64,000 nt of DNA from Lachnospiraceae bacterium (GCA_017618075.1 JAFZUY010000012.1:62001-126000); one strand, 5' to 3'; counted from the first letter of the stretch, positions 26,853 through 36,784 are shown. The notes: a model not told the origin generated them from the letters alone. Made by a program: numbers and translations.

Positions 26853-28190
26853 ATGAATAAAGAAGTTGAATTACGAAAGATTGCGCTCGAGACACTTATT
26901 CAGATTGAGAAGAATAATACTCCATCACATCTTGTAATTAAGGACGTTCTCGACAAATACGATTATCTTTCCAAAACCGAAAAAGCACTTTTTTCAACCA
27001 TCGTAAAAGGAACGATTGAAAGAAGAATCGAACTTGATTATGTATGCGATCTTTACTCAAAGACACCGCATAACAAAATGAAGCTTCCGATAAGAACCAT
27101 TATTGAAATGGGCATTTATCAGATTCTTTACATGAATTCCTACGATACGCTGGCTGTTAATTCGAGCGTGGAACTAGCAAGAAAAAAAGGCTTTTCTACA
27201 TTAGCCGGTTTTGTAAACGCAGTCCTTCGAAACATTTCTAAAAACAAAGACAATATAAAATATCCCGAAAAAGGCGATGGAAACTACCTTTCGGTAAAGT
27301 ATTCAATGCCTTTTAATCTGGTGAAATTACTTGTTTCGCAATACGACGAAGATACAGTTGAAAAGATGCTTAAGGCATCGCTTGAAAGCGATTTCGTCCG
27401 TATCAGAATAAGCGAAAAAGTCAGCGCTTCCGAGAAGGAAGAAATCATCGAAGCTTTTAAGAAAAAAGGCGCCGGGATAATACCTGTTAACGGATTTGAA
27501 AATCTCTTTAACATTAAAGGTATGGGCAATATCGGCGAATATAAATCTTTTACGGACGGAAAGATTTATATCCAGGATGTCGGAAGCTACATGCTTGTAA
27601 AGAACGTACCCTTCGGTGAAAGAATTCTTGATACATGTTCGGCTCCGGGCGGTAAGAGCATCTTTTTATCCGAAAGATATCCCGATGCAAAGATTACAGC
27701 CTGCGATATTTCGGAAGATAAGATTTCGAGAATAAAAGAAAACATCGAAAGATGCAAAGCCGCTAATATTGATGTACAGATTTGTGATGCCACGGTATTT
27801 AACCCCGAATTTGAAGAGGCATTTGACGTGGTTGTAGCGGACGTTCCGTGCTCCGGTCTTGGTGTAATAGGAAAGAAGCAGGATATCAAATACAGACTCA
27901 CGGACGAAAGCCTTGAAAGCCTGTATGAGCTTCAGAGAAGCATCATTGAAAATGTTTCGAAGTACGTAAAAAAAGATGGATACCTTTGCTACTCAACATG
28001 TACGGTTAACAAAAAAGAGAACGAAGAGCAGATAGAAAGATTCTTGGCTGAAAATAATTTTGAGTATGCAGATCTTTCCTTCGTTCCCGAAAATATGAAA
28101 GACAAAGTAAATAACGGATGTCTTTCGCTGATGCAGGGTATTGACGATTCGGACGGATTTTTTATATCGGTTTTGAAAAAAAGAGTATGA
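26853..28190 (+). CDS. rsmB: 16S rRNA m5C967 methyltransferase RsmB
   Basis: SAM-dependent cytosine-5 rRNA methyltransferase of 445 residues. The N-terminal ~135 residues are a NusB-like RNA-binding domain (RKIALETLIQIEKNN). The catalytic domain has LDTCSAPGGKS for SAM binding, VADVPCSGLGVIGKKQD with the PC motif and the TC motif Cys in YSTCTVNKKENEEQ. The only ribosome site is weak, so it is probably coupled to fmt (7-base gap). Its stop overlaps the next start by four bases. Confidence 0.94.
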   Translation: MNKEVELRKIALETLIQIEKNNTPSHLVIKDVLDKYDYLSKTEKALFSTIVKGTIERRIELDYVCDLYSKTPHNKMKLPIRTIIEMGIYQILYMNSYDTLAVNSSVELARKKGFSTLAGFVNAVLRNISKNKDNIKYPEKGDGNYLSVKYSMPFNLVKLLVSQYDEDTVEKMLKASLESDFVRIRISEKVSASEKEEIIEAFKKKGAGIIPVNGFENLFNIKGMGNIGEYKSFTDGKIYIQDVGSYMLVKNVPFGERILDTCSAPGGKSIFLSERYPDAKITACDISEDKISRIKENIERCKAANIDVQICDATVFNPEFEEAFDVVVADVPCSGLGVIGKKQDIKYRLTDESLESLYELQRSIIENVSKYVKKDGYLCYSTCTVNKKENEEQIERFLAENNFEYADLSFVPENMKDKVNNGCLSLMQGIDDSDGFFISVLKKRV

Positions 28191-28927
28191 GAAAAAAACT
28201 GACAATTTATTCTTTTACGATTCTGACTTTGTTTTTATTTTCAGGATGCAATATTTTTAATCTTTTAGGAAATACAAACAAAACCCAGAATACGAATACA
28301 ACGCAGAACACAAATGTAAATACCGATTACGGTAATATTATTAAAAACGGCGGAGCGGATGTTTCCGAGGAAAAGTACGAGTATTTTAAAAAGATTACCG
28401 ATGATTATTATCAGGGCAAAACGGATTATGAACCTTTAGTTTACTGTGAAGATTTAAAGGAATCTTCCAAGGGTGAAACTTTTATTTGCAAAACGGTTAA
28501 AGCAGAAGCGCCACTAGACCCGTATTGGTCACTTGTTTGCATAAATGATGAGAGAGAAGCAGTCGGATATGTTGATGCTTTAAACCTTCCGGATTCAGTC
28601 CTGACAGATTATGTGGAAACTTCAGTGCCTGAAACTTCAGACGGAATGGGTGTATGGATATTTCCCGATTCGTACGAATTGACGCAGGATGCATTGGACG
28701 ATTTTAACGAGGCCTGCAAAAACGCTAAAGAAAAGGGCGTAGATTATTCGTTTGAGCCCATAATGCTAATGGGAAATGCCCAGGGGTCTGACGGATATTA
28801 TTCCGCATATTTATGCCTTAAATATTTTTCCGATATAGAGGATTCACAGTTTTTTGCGATTCTTTATTTGCGCGAAAACCCTTACGGCACCATAAGTTAC
28901 CTTAACGCGGCAAGCATACTCTGGTAA
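28187..28927 (+). CDS. Predicted lipoprotein of unknown function
   Basis: This 246-residue protein has a signal peptide with lipobox LFSGC (Cys21), so it should be anchored on the outer face of the membrane. A spacer rich in Asn, Thr and Gln (about residues 30-47, with repeats of TQNTN) leads to an acidic domain of about 190 residues, with no family that I recognise. It overlaps rsmB by four bases (ATGA) and precedes rlmN by six, so it is embedded in a conserved RNA-modification/translation operon where a lipoprotein is not usual. It is probably a lineage-specific insertion. Confidence 0.75.
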   Translation: MRKKLTIYSFTILTLFLFSGCNIFNLLGNTNKTQNTNTTQNTNVNTDYGNIIKNGGADVSEEKYEYFKKITDDYYQGKTDYEPLVYCEDLKESSKGETFICKTVKAEAPLDPYWSLVCINDEREAVGYVDALNLPDSVLTDYVETSVPETSDGMGVWIFPDSYELTQDALDDFNEACKNAKEKGVDYSFEPIMLMGNAQGSDGYYSAYLCLKYFSDIEDSQFFAILYLRENPYGTISYLNAASILW

Positions 28928-28933
28928 GACTAT

Positions 28934-29995
28934 ATGAAAGAGATTAAGAATTTAACCTTAACTGAATTAACGGATGAGATAAAAGCCTTAGGCGAAGCAG
29001 GGTACAGGGCAAAGCAGATTTATGAGTGGCTTCATGTTAAGCTTGCGAAAGACTTTGACGATATGAGTAATATCTCGCTTGCTTTGCGTAACAAACTTAA
29101 GGAAAACTTTGAGTTTACAAAGCTGACGACGGTCAGGGTCAGCGAATCAAAGATTGATTCTACGAAAAAGTTTTTATTTGAGACCAAGGACGGAAATTAT
29201 ATAGAGAGCGTGTGGATGCAGTATCACCACGGCAATTCTGTATGTATTTCCTCGCAGATAGGCTGCAGAATGGGCTGCAGATTCTGTGCATCAACCCTAG
29301 ACGGACTGGTTCGAAGCCTAAGTCCCGCAGAAATGCTCGAGCAAATCTACGAAATCACCAGAGAAACTAACGAGAGAGTATCTAACGTCGTAGTTATGGG
29401 AATGGGCGAGCCCATGGACAATTACAACAATCTCGTAAAGTTTGTGAAACTTTTAACTTGTCCGGAAGGCTTGAATATTTCCGCAAGAAATGTTACAGTA
29501 TCAACTTGTGGGATTGTACCAAAAATTAAAGAGCTGGCTGATGAAAATTTGCCAATAACTTTAGCACTTTCCCTCCATGCTCCGAACGATGAAAAAAGGA
29601 AGGAACTGATGCCTATAGCAAACAGTTACAGCATCAGCGAATGCCTTGACGCATGTGATTATTATTTTGAAAAGACCAAGAGAAGAGTAAGCTTCGAATA
29701 TTCTTTGGTTGCGGGCGTAAATGATAATGACGAAGAGGCCGAAGAACTTGCATCTCTTTTACGAGGTCATAACGGTCATGTAAACTTGATTCCCGTAAAT
29801 CCCATAAAAGAAAGGGATTTCAAAAGGTCGGACAAAACAAGGATTTACGCGTTTCAAAATAAACTTGAAAAAAACGGGATAAATGTTACTATAAGAAGAG
29901 AAATGGGCAGAGACATAGACGGTGCCTGCGGACAGTTAAGAAGGCGGCACAATGAAGAAGCCCGGGGGTTAGATAGTGATAAAGGCTGTATCTAA
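28934..29995 (+). CDS. rlmN: Dual-specificity 23S rRNA A2503/tRNA A37 methyltransferase RlmN
   Basis: Radical SAM C2-adenine methyltransferase, 353 residues. The iron-sulfur motif is CRMGCRFCAS. GMGEPMDNY and the Cys in VTVSTCGIVP are family signatures. LSLHAPNDEKRKELMPI and a C-terminal RREMGRDIDGACGQL, containing the methyl-carrying Cys, complete the pattern. It is followed by a PP2C gene whose GTG start lies inside its last codons (20-base overlap). Confidence 0.95.
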   Translation: MKEIKNLTLTELTDEIKALGEAGYRAKQIYEWLHVKLAKDFDDMSNISLALRNKLKENFEFTKLTTVRVSESKIDSTKKFLFETKDGNYIESVWMQYHHGNSVCISSQIGCRMGCRFCASTLDGLVRSLSPAEMLEQIYEITRETNERVSNVVVMGMGEPMDNYNNLVKFVKLLTCPEGLNISARNVTVSTCGIVPKIKELADENLPITLALSLHAPNDEKRKELMPIANSYSISECLDACDYYFEKTKRRVSFEYSLVAGVNDNDEEAEELASLLRGHNGHVNLIPVNPIKERDFKRSDKTRIYAFQNKLEKNGINVTIRREMGRDIDGACGQLRRRHNEEARGLDSDKGCI

Positions 29996-30710
29996 AACAG
30001 ATATAGGGAAACTCAGACAACTGAATCAGGATTTTGTATTTACTTCGATTTATCCTCTGGGTGCACTGGATAATCTTTTTCTGGTTGCAGACGGAATGGG
30101 CGGACACAAGGCAGGCGATTATGCTTCCAAATGTGCGGTCGAAACAATTACGGAAATGTGTTCAAAGAGCAGGGGCAAGAAAATGGTCACTGCAATTTCC
30201 GATGCAATAAATGAGGCAAATACAAGAATCAGAAGAAAAGCAATGGAAGACGTCAATATGGTCGGAATGGGCACGACAGCCGTTCTTGCGACCATTTCAA
30301 ACGATACGCTTACCGTTGCGAATGTTGGAGATTCACGACTCTATGTTATATCCGCAGACAAGACCATCACTCAGATTACAAGAGATCATTCTCTCGTTGA
30401 AGAAATGGTTAGAATGGGCGGTATCGACAGAGTCAGTGCGCGCAATCATCCCGATAAAAATATTATTACCAGAGCAATAGGTGCTACGGGTAATGTTAAT
30501 ATAGACTTTTTTGAGGTTCCGTTAAGAGACGGAGATATTATTCTCATGTGCTCGGACGGACTTTCCAATATGATAGAAGACAAAGATATTCTTGAAATAG
30601 TAACCTCCGAAGAGAGTCTTGAATCAAAAGCAGCAGGTCTTATCGCAACCGCTAACGAAAACGGCGGAAGTGATAATATTTCGGTGGTTTTAATTGCTTA
30701 CGAGCAGTAA
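29976..30710 (+). CDS. prpC: PP2C-family protein phosphatase (PrpC/Stp)
   Basis: Metal-dependent Ser/Thr phosphatase of 244 residues, the partner of the PASTA kinase encoded next. Motifs include LNQDF, LFLVADGMGGHKAGDYAS, GMGTTAVLATI, VANVGDSRLYVI, TRDHSLVEEMVRMG, LMCSDGLSNMI and GGSDNISVVLI, giving the full set of metal-binding Asp residues. The start is GTG at 29976, inside the rlmN end. It is predicted to reverse phosphorylation by the kinase in control of growth and cell-wall processes. Confidence 0.93.
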   Translation: MIKAVSKTDIGKLRQLNQDFVFTSIYPLGALDNLFLVADGMGGHKAGDYASKCAVETITEMCSKSRGKKMVTAISDAINEANTRIRRKAMEDVNMVGMGTTAVLATISNDTLTVANVGDSRLYVISADKTITQITRDHSLVEEMVRMGGIDRVSARNHPDKNIITRAIGATGNVNIDFFEVPLRDGDIILMCSDGLSNMIEDKDILEIVTSEESLESKAAGLIATANENGGSDNISVVLIAYEQ

Positions 30711-30724
30711 GGAATGAGGTTTTT

Positions 30725-32959
30725 ATGGTAAAGATTGGTATGGTCATCGGTGGCCGTTATGAAATACAGGAACTTATCGGCACCGGTGGAATGTCTGATG
30801 TTTACAGAGCTAAAGACAACAAACTGAATAGAAACGTTGCAGTTAAGGTTTTAAAGCAGGAATTCTCAGAGAACAGGGATTTTGTGGCCAAATTCCGCAA
30901 GGAAGCCGAGGCTGCCGCTAATCTTATGCATCCGAATATCGTTACCGTATATGATGTAGGAGAGGAAAACGGTATCTCTTATATCGTAATGGAACTTGTG
31001 GACGGCTATACCTTAAAGCAGTATATCGAGAAAAAGAGCCGTCTTACCATAAGCGAATGCATCAGTATTGCTTTGCCCATTGCTTCGGGTATTGAAGCTG
31101 CTCACAACAACGGTATTATTCACAGGGATATCAAGCCCCAGAATGTTATTATTTCAAAAGACGGTAAAGTTAAGGTGACCGACTTCGGTATCGCCAAGAC
31201 TACCACATCAAATACGATTTCCAGCAATGTAATGGGAAGCGTTCATTATACTTCTCCCGAACAGGCCAGAGGCGGTTTTTCCGATGAAAAGAGTGATATC
31301 TATTCTCTCGGTATCACGCTTTTTGAAATGGTTACGGGCAGAGTACCTTTTAACGGAGACACCACGGTTGCAATTGCAATCAAGCATATTCAGGAAGAAA
31401 TGCCATCTCCGAGAATCTACGTCGAAGACGTTCCCATCAGTATAGAACAGATCATCTTAAAATGTACTCAAAAGAGCCCCGACAGAAGATATCAGAAGAT
31501 GAGCGAGGTAATAGAGGACTTAAAGAAGGCCTATATTTCACCTAATGAAAACTTCGTTAAGATTGATACTTATGAGCAGAATTCTGTCACCAAGACCAAT
31601 CTTAATCCGATGTACAGACGTCGTGGCGAGGAAGAAGCAGCGGATGTTACAAACCCCGTAAAAGATGATGTTTCCCGTCTGAACAAACAGAAGAGAGAAG
31701 CACTTGTTCTTCCGAAGAATGTTAAAAATACAGACGAACCTGTAAATCAGAATGTTCAGAGAAAGCCTAAAGTACAGCCTCAGCCTGCAAACAAGCCTCA
31801 GGCTAATAAGCAGAAGCCTGCACAGACACAAAACAAGCCTGTTCAGACTCAGCAAAAGCCTAAGCCTGCGCAGACTCCGAGTAAGCCTGTACAGCATAAA
31901 AATACCGTAAAAAAGAACTCAAAGAAAAAATCTGAGACAACCGAAAAGATTAAGACGGTTGCAATTGCTGCAGTAGCGGTTACCATCGGTGTACTGCTTC
32001 TTATCCTTCTTGGAAAAGCACTCGGTATATTCTCCGATAAAGATGAAAAGGTACAGTTCACAACAGTTCCCGTTGTAAGCAATATGGTTTCTTCCGAAGC
32101 GCAGAAATATCTTGAAAACCATAAATTTACGGTTGAAACGATTTATGAGGATTCAGAAACCGTTCCTTCAAACAGAGTAATCAGAACAGAGCCTTCTGCA
32201 GGAAGCAACGTAGAAGAAGGCAGCAAGGTTACCATGGTTATTTCCGCTGTCAAGGATACAGGTGTTAAGATTCCCGATGTTGTTAATATGACGGAAGCCG
32301 AAGCTACCGCTAAACTTGAAAATGACGGTTTTAAGGTTACAAAGACTACCGAAAAGAGCGATACCGTTCCCAAGGGAAAGGTTATTTCACAAATCCCTGA
32401 GGCAGGCAGTCCCGGAAGCTTTGAAAGCCTTGTGACATTAACTATTTCTGACGGTACAGGCAAAGAAAAGAGCAAAATGCCCGATCTTACAGGCAAGACT
32501 GTCGAAGAAGCTACCGAACTTGTTGAAAGTGTCGGTATGAAAGTCGCTTCGATAGATGAAATTTATTCCGATTCCGTTGAAGCAGGACTTATCTGCGGAC
32601 AGAGCTATACTTCAGGTTCCACGGTTAAGGAAGGTTCCGAAGTTACACTTAAGAAGAGTATCGGTCCCGAACCCAGATATTATTCATGTAATATTATGGT
32701 TCAGGCTCCCGAAAAGTATTCGGGCGGAGCTGTAAGCGTTATATTAAAGACTCTCGACGGCGAGAAACTTTATCATAACGATGCTCCCATATTCCCGCTT
32801 AATATCAACATTTCTCAGATTTATGCTCAGTCAAGAGGTGTGGTTGAAATCTCTTATACCATTATGACTACCGAAGAAACTGTTGATGAGTACGGAAACG
32901 TTGTTGTGCAGAGTGTTCCCAAACCCGATGTTATCAGTTACGAAGTGGATTTTGATTAA
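30725..32959 (+). CDS. prkC: Membrane Ser/Thr protein kinase with PASTA repeats (PrkC/Stk)
   Basis: This 744-residue kinase senses peptidoglycan fragments. The N-terminal Hanks kinase domain (1-265) has GTGGMSDVYRA, VAVKVL, HRDIKPQNV, TDFGIAK and GSVHYTSPEQARGG, a full catalytic set. A Gln/Pro/Lys-rich linker (about 330-400, with repeated KPAQT/KPVQT) leads to a membrane helix at about 413-436. Three extracellular PASTA repeats follow (about 440-645), then an extra ~100-residue C-terminal domain. It sits in the canonical rlmN-prpC-prkC-rsgA-rpe order. The stop overlaps rsgA by one base. Confidence 0.95.
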   Translation: MVKIGMVIGGRYEIQELIGTGGMSDVYRAKDNKLNRNVAVKVLKQEFSENRDFVAKFRKEAEAAANLMHPNIVTVYDVGEENGISYIVMELVDGYTLKQYIEKKSRLTISECISIALPIASGIEAAHNNGIIHRDIKPQNVIISKDGKVKVTDFGIAKTTTSNTISSNVMGSVHYTSPEQARGGFSDEKSDIYSLGITLFEMVTGRVPFNGDTTVAIAIKHIQEEMPSPRIYVEDVPISIEQIILKCTQKSPDRRYQKMSEVIEDLKKAYISPNENFVKIDTYEQNSVTKTNLNPMYRRRGEEEAADVTNPVKDDVSRLNKQKREALVLPKNVKNTDEPVNQNVQRKPKVQPQPANKPQANKQKPAQTQNKPVQTQQKPKPAQTPSKPVQHKNTVKKNSKKKSETTEKIKTVAIAAVAVTIGVLLLILLGKALGIFSDKDEKVQFTTVPVVSNMVSSEAQKYLENHKFTVETIYEDSETVPSNRVIRTEPSAGSNVEEGSKVTMVISAVKDTGVKIPDVVNMTEAEATAKLENDGFKVTKTTEKSDTVPKGKVISQIPEAGSPGSFESLVTLTISDGTGKEKSKMPDLTGKTVEEATELVESVGMKVASIDEIYSDSVEAGLICGQSYTSGSTVKEGSEVTLKKSIGPEPRYYSCNIMVQAPEKYSGGAVSVILKTLDGEKLYHNDAPIFPLNINISQIYAQSRGVVEISYTIMTTEETVDEYGNVVVQSVPKPDVISYEVDFD

Positions 32960-33849
32960 TGACCGGTAAGATTATCAAAGGAATATCCGGGTTTTATTAC
33001 GTTTATTCTTACGAAAACGCTTGCGTTTATACCTGCCGAGGACAGGGGAAACTGCGAGATAAAAAGATAAAACCCCTTGTCGGTGACAACTGCAAAATAG
33101 AAGTATCGGATGAGGAGAAAAAAGAGGGAAGCGTTCTTGACATTCTTCCGAGAAAAAACGAGCTCATTCGTCCCGCTGTAAGCAATGTGGATCAGATGAT
33201 GGTCATCTTTGCGTTAAGCAATCCGAAGCCGAATTTTTATCTGCTTGATAAATTTCTCTTTTTTATCATGCATGAAAGATTAAAACCGATACTGATTTTT
33301 AACAAGGAAGATCTGGACTCCTCGGATAAAGAGGAAGTTGAAAGAATATATAAAGGCTTTGACGCTCCGCTTATTTTTACGAGTGCCAAAGAAAAGATAA
33401 ACATAGATATCGTAAAAGAACTGCTTCGCGGAAAAACAACCGCAGTCGCAGGTCCGAGCGGTGTCGGCAAATCCACTTTAATCAATGCCGTTGTCGGCAG
33501 CGAAATAATGGAAACCGGCGATATATCAAAAAAGACTCTCCGCGGAAAACACACCACCAGACATACCGAAATGTTTGAGTTTGATGTGAGATGCGAGGAA
33601 TCTTTTATACTGGATACGCCGGGATTTTCATCATTTTATCTTCCCACTCTTCATGAGCAGGAAAGAGCTTCGGATTATTATCCCGAGTTCTTACCTTATA
33701 TGCCAAAGTGCAGATTTAATGCGTGTCTTCATGACCGCGAGCCTGACTGCGCCGTAAAAAAGGCTGTGGAAGAGAAAATAATATCAAGGGAAAGATACGA
33801 GAATTATCTTAAGATTTTATCCGAGATAAAGACTAATTACAGATACTGA
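32959..33849 (+). CDS. rsgA: Ribosome small-subunit-dependent GTPase A
   Basis: Circularly permuted GTPase for 30S subunit maturation, 296 residues. An N-terminal OB fold precedes a G domain with motif order G4 (FNKED), G5 (TSAKE), G1 (GPSGVGKST), G2 (TRHTEMF) and G3 (DTPGFSSF). The C-terminal zinc finger has Cys and His ligands in CRFNACLHDREPDCAV. It overlaps the prkC stop by one base, and rpe follows. Confidence 0.95.
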   Translation: MTGKIIKGISGFYYVYSYENACVYTCRGQGKLRDKKIKPLVGDNCKIEVSDEEKKEGSVLDILPRKNELIRPAVSNVDQMMVIFALSNPKPNFYLLDKFLFFIMHERLKPILIFNKEDLDSSDKEEVERIYKGFDAPLIFTSAKEKINIDIVKELLRGKTTAVAGPSGVGKSTLINAVVGSEIMETGDISKKTLRGKHTTRHTEMFEFDVRCEESFILDTPGFSSFYLPTLHEQERASDYYPEFLPYMPKCRFNACLHDREPDCAVKKAVEEKIISRERYENYLKILSEIKTNYRY

Positions 33850-33863
33850 CAAGAGGTTAACAC

Positions 33864-34517
33864 ATGAATTACATTCTGGCCCCGTCCATACTTTCGGCGG
33901 ACTTTCTGGATTTGAACAATCAGATAAAACAGGTTGAAGAAGCCGGTGCAAAATATCTTCACTTTGACGTAATGGACGGTTTATTTGTACCGAATATTTC
34001 TTTTGGAATTCCGGTTCTTAACTGCATCAAAGGTCACACAAACCTTAAGCTTGACGTTCATCTGATGATAGCAGAACCGAACCGTTATTTTGAAAAATTC
34101 AAAGAAGCCGGAGCCGAGATACTTACAGTGCATGTGGAGGCAATGAAAGATCCTGAGGCAGACCTTAAAAGAATCAGGGAACTCGGTATGATTCCTTCAA
34201 TTACACTAAGCCCCGACACACCTGTGGAAAGCGTATTTCCTTTCCTTGACCTCGTAAAACAGGTACTCGTGATGACGGTTAATCCCGGTGCGGGCGCTCA
34301 GCCTTATATCGATAAGTGCACCGACAAGATTAAAGCCATAAGAGAGGAAATAATCAAAAGAGGCCTTGATGTGGATGTCGAAGTCGACGGAGGCATCAAC
34401 GAAGAGACTATTAAGACTGCAAAAGACGCAGGAGCCAATGTGTTTGTAATGGGCTCATCAATCTTTAACCACGAACCGTATGAATCGGTTAAGAAATATC
34501 TTGAAATTTTAAAATAA
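33864..34517 (+). CDS. rpe: Ribulose-phosphate 3-epimerase
   Basis: TIM-barrel epimerase of the pentose phosphate pathway, 217 residues. Signatures are APSILSADF, LHFDVMDGLFVPNISFG, DVHLMI, VMTVNPGAGAQ and VEVDGGINEET, giving the metal-binding His and Asp residues. The family usually reads NPGFGGQ, here NPGAGAQ. It is the last gene of the long priA-rpe run and is followed by a strong terminator. Confidence 0.95.
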   Translation: MNYILAPSILSADFLDLNNQIKQVEEAGAKYLHFDVMDGLFVPNISFGIPVLNCIKGHTNLKLDVHLMIAEPNRYFEKFKEAGAEILTVHVEAMKDPEADLKRIRELGMIPSITLSPDTPVESVFPFLDLVKQVLVMTVNPGAGAQPYIDKCTDKIKAIREEIIKRGLDVDVEVDGGINEETIKTAKDAGANVFVMGSSIFNHEPYESVKKYLEILK

Positions 34518-34518
34518 A

Positions 34519-34557
34519 AAAAGCGCCGGACATCAGATCTGATGCCCGGCTTTTTGT
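34519..34557. terminator. Terminator between rpe and the metal ATPase
   Basis: A 12-bp stem with one mismatch (GCCGGACATCAG with CTGATGCCCGGC) spans 34525-34550. An A tract before it and a T tract after it suit the two convergent genes. Confidence 0.85.
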
Positions 34558-34573
34558 ATGAGTAGAAGGAGAA

Positions 34574-36505
34574 TTAAAGTGTATTTTTGGTGTTTAATGC
34601 CCTTATTGCATTAAGCACTGCTATAACCATTACGCCTACATCGGCGAATATCGCAACCCACATGTTCGCGATGCCGAATGCACCGAGGATGAGACATGCA
34701 AATTTAATGATTAATGCGAATGAGATATTCTCATATACGATACGTATACACTTTCTTGATATTTTTATGGCCTGTGTGATTTTTACGGGATTATCATCCA
34801 TTAAAACCACATCGGCAGCTTCTATGGCGGCGTCAGAACCCAGGGCACCCATTGCAATTCCGATATCGGCTCTTGCAAGTACGGGCGCATCGTTTATTCC
34901 GTCACCGACAAAAGCAAGGATTTCGTTTTTGCCTTTTTTGTTTATCAGTTCTTCGACTTTTTCAACCTTGTCGGCAGGCAGGAGATTGCCGTATACTTCG
35001 TCTATTCCGAGGCTTTCGCCGACTTCTTTTCCGACCTTTTCAAGATCCCCCGTAAGCATTACGGTCTTTTTAACTCCGACTTTTTTAAGCTTTGAGACTG
35101 CTTCTTTCGAATCGGCCTTAACTTCATCGGATATTACGATGTGACCTGCGTATTCGTCATCGACGGCCATGTGAACGATGGTGCCGTTTTTGTGGCAGCT
35201 CTTGTATTCAAGTCCGAGGCTTTCCATGAGTTTTTCATTGCCTGCGGCTATTTTTATATTATCGACTCTGGCGGTAATGCCGTGGCCTGATATTTCTTTT
35301 ATGTCGGTTACTCTGTCGGCATCGATTTCCTTACCGTAAGCATTTTTAAGGCTTAAGGATATTGGGTGAGAAGATGCGCTTTCACAATGTGCGGCGTATT
35401 CGAGAAGTTTTCCTTCTTCCATTGTGTTGTGGTGGATGCAGTTAACGTTGAATACGCCTTTGGTGAGAGTGCCTGTCTTGTCGAATACCACATATTTTGT
35501 TTTCGAAAGATTTTCAAGGTAATTCGAGCCTTTTATGAGTATGCCTTCCTTGCTTGCACCGCCGAGTCCCGCGAAGAACGAAAGCGGAATGCTTATAACA
35601 AGTGCGCATGGACAGCTGATAACAAGGAATGTGAGGGCTCTGTATATCCATTCATTCCAAAGCGGAGAAGTATGCAGTATAAGCATTGAGAATAAAGGCG
35701 GAATGACTGCAAGTGCAAGTGCGGAAAATACGACTGCCGGTGTGTAGATTTTCGCGAATCTTGAGATAAACGCTTCGGATCTGGATTTGTTCGAGGAAGA
35801 TGATTCCACGAGTTCGAGAATCTTCGAAACGGTGGATTCGCCGAATTCCTTGGTGGTCCTGATCTTAAGTACACCCGTTAAATTGATACAGCCGCTTATA
35901 ACCTCATCGCCTGCCTTAACGTCTCTCGGGAGACTCTCACCTGTTAATGCCGATGTATTTAAGGCAGATTCGCCTTCTTCGATAAAACCGTCGATAGGGA
36001 TTTTCTCGCCCGGAAGAACTGTTATTATATCAGAAACCGATACCTCGTCGGGCGATACTTTGGTAAGTTTCCCGTCAATCTCGACATTCGCGTAATCAGG
36101 TCTTATATCCATCAGATTGCTGATGTTTCTTCTGCTTTTTCCTACGGCGTAGCTCTGGAAGAGTTCGCCTATCTGATAAAAGAGCATAACGGCGATGGCT
36201 TCCGTATAATCACCGCTTTTTTTAATTAATGCTATTACGATGGCTCCGACTGTCGCAACTGCCATTAAGAAATTCTCGTCGAAAGGTCTGCCTTTTATAA
36301 TACCCTTAAAAGCTTTCTTTAAAATGTCATAACCTATAATCACATAAGGTATCATGTATAAAATAAACCAGAAAGGCTCTTTTATGATCCCGAGCGAATA
36401 GGGCTTATCGTCAGGTCCGAGTACTTTGTATGCTATAAAAAGAAGCACCATCAAGACGGAAGATATGATTATTCTTATTAACATTTTTTTCTGCTTTTTG
36501 TTCAT
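34574..36505 (-). CDS. Heavy-metal P1B-type ATPase (CadA/ZntA-like)
   Basis: Membrane pump of 643 residues that exports a metal ion using ATP. The intramembrane site is SCPCALVIS (CPC), the phosphorylation motif is DKTGTLTKG, SEHP-like SSHPIS follows, and the hinge is VGDGINDAPVLARADIGIAMG. CPC with this context fits the zinc/cadmium/lead (P1B-2) group better than copper pumps. The protein starts directly at the first membrane helix and has no N-terminal HMA domain; that domain is encoded separately just upstream. AAAGGA precedes the ATG. The operon probably responds to the ArsR-type regulator encoded divergently. Confidence 0.92.
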   Translation of the reverse strand: MNKKQKKMLIRIIISSVLMVLLFIAYKVLGPDDKPYSLGIIKEPFWFILYMIPYVIIGYDILKKAFKGIIKGRPFDENFLMAVATVGAIVIALIKKSGDYTEAIAVMLFYQIGELFQSYAVGKSRRNISNLMDIRPDYANVEIDGKLTKVSPDEVSVSDIITVLPGEKIPIDGFIEEGESALNTSALTGESLPRDVKAGDEVISGCINLTGVLKIRTTKEFGESTVSKILELVESSSSNKSRSEAFISRFAKIYTPAVVFSALALAVIPPLFSMLILHTSPLWNEWIYRALTFLVISCPCALVISIPLSFFAGLGGASKEGILIKGSNYLENLSKTKYVVFDKTGTLTKGVFNVNCIHHNTMEEGKLLEYAAHCESASSHPISLSLKNAYGKEIDADRVTDIKEISGHGITARVDNIKIAAGNEKLMESLGLEYKSCHKNGTIVHMAVDDEYAGHIVISDEVKADSKEAVSKLKKVGVKKTVMLTGDLEKVGKEVGESLGIDEVYGNLLPADKVEKVEELINKKGKNEILAFVGDGINDAPVLARADIGIAMGALGSDAAIEAADVVLMDDNPVKITQAIKISRKCIRIVYENISFALIIKFACLILGAFGIANMWVAIFADVGVMVIAVLNAIRALNTKNTL

Positions 36506-36550
36506 GGCTTAATCCTTTTTCGTCAACGGCATTGCGATTAATAAAAAAAC

Positions 36551-36769
36551 TTAGAATTCGATATTGCAGTCGTCTTCAACCTTCTTGCAGTTCTTAAGAC
36601 ATTTTTTCATTACTTCTTTTTCATTAACGCCGTCTTCAAATTCAACGAGCATTTTCTGAGTCATAAAATTAACTGCGGCTTTTTTGATTCCTTCTGTTTT
36701 GTTTGCTGCGTCTTCCATAAGATTTGCGCAGTTAGCGCAGTCAACTTCGATAGCGTAAGATTTTTTCAT
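36551..36769 (-). CDS. Small stand-alone HMA metal-binding protein
   Basis: This 72-residue protein has a ferredoxin-like heavy-metal-associated fold: VDCANCANLME gives the CxxC metal site near residues 10-13. A Cys-rich tail (CLKNCKKVEDDC) may add ligands. It begins with a strong AAGGAGG and a Met at 36769; an upstream in-frame Met at 36799 lies inside the operator and is unlikely. It is the first gene of the metal operon and likely serves as metal chaperone or detached sensor for the ATPase, which lacks this domain. Confidence 0.85.
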   Translation of the reverse strand: MKKSYAIEVDCANCANLMEDAANKTEGIKKAAVNFMTQKMLVEFEDGVNEKEVMKKCLKNCKKVEDDCNIEF

Positions 36770-36784
36770 TTTATCCTCCTTGGG

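Noticed and set aside
34587-36095. Plus-strand reading frames opposite the metal ATPase
   Set aside because: They are antisense shadows of a gene with full P-type ATPase motifs and have no plausible ribosome sites or domains.
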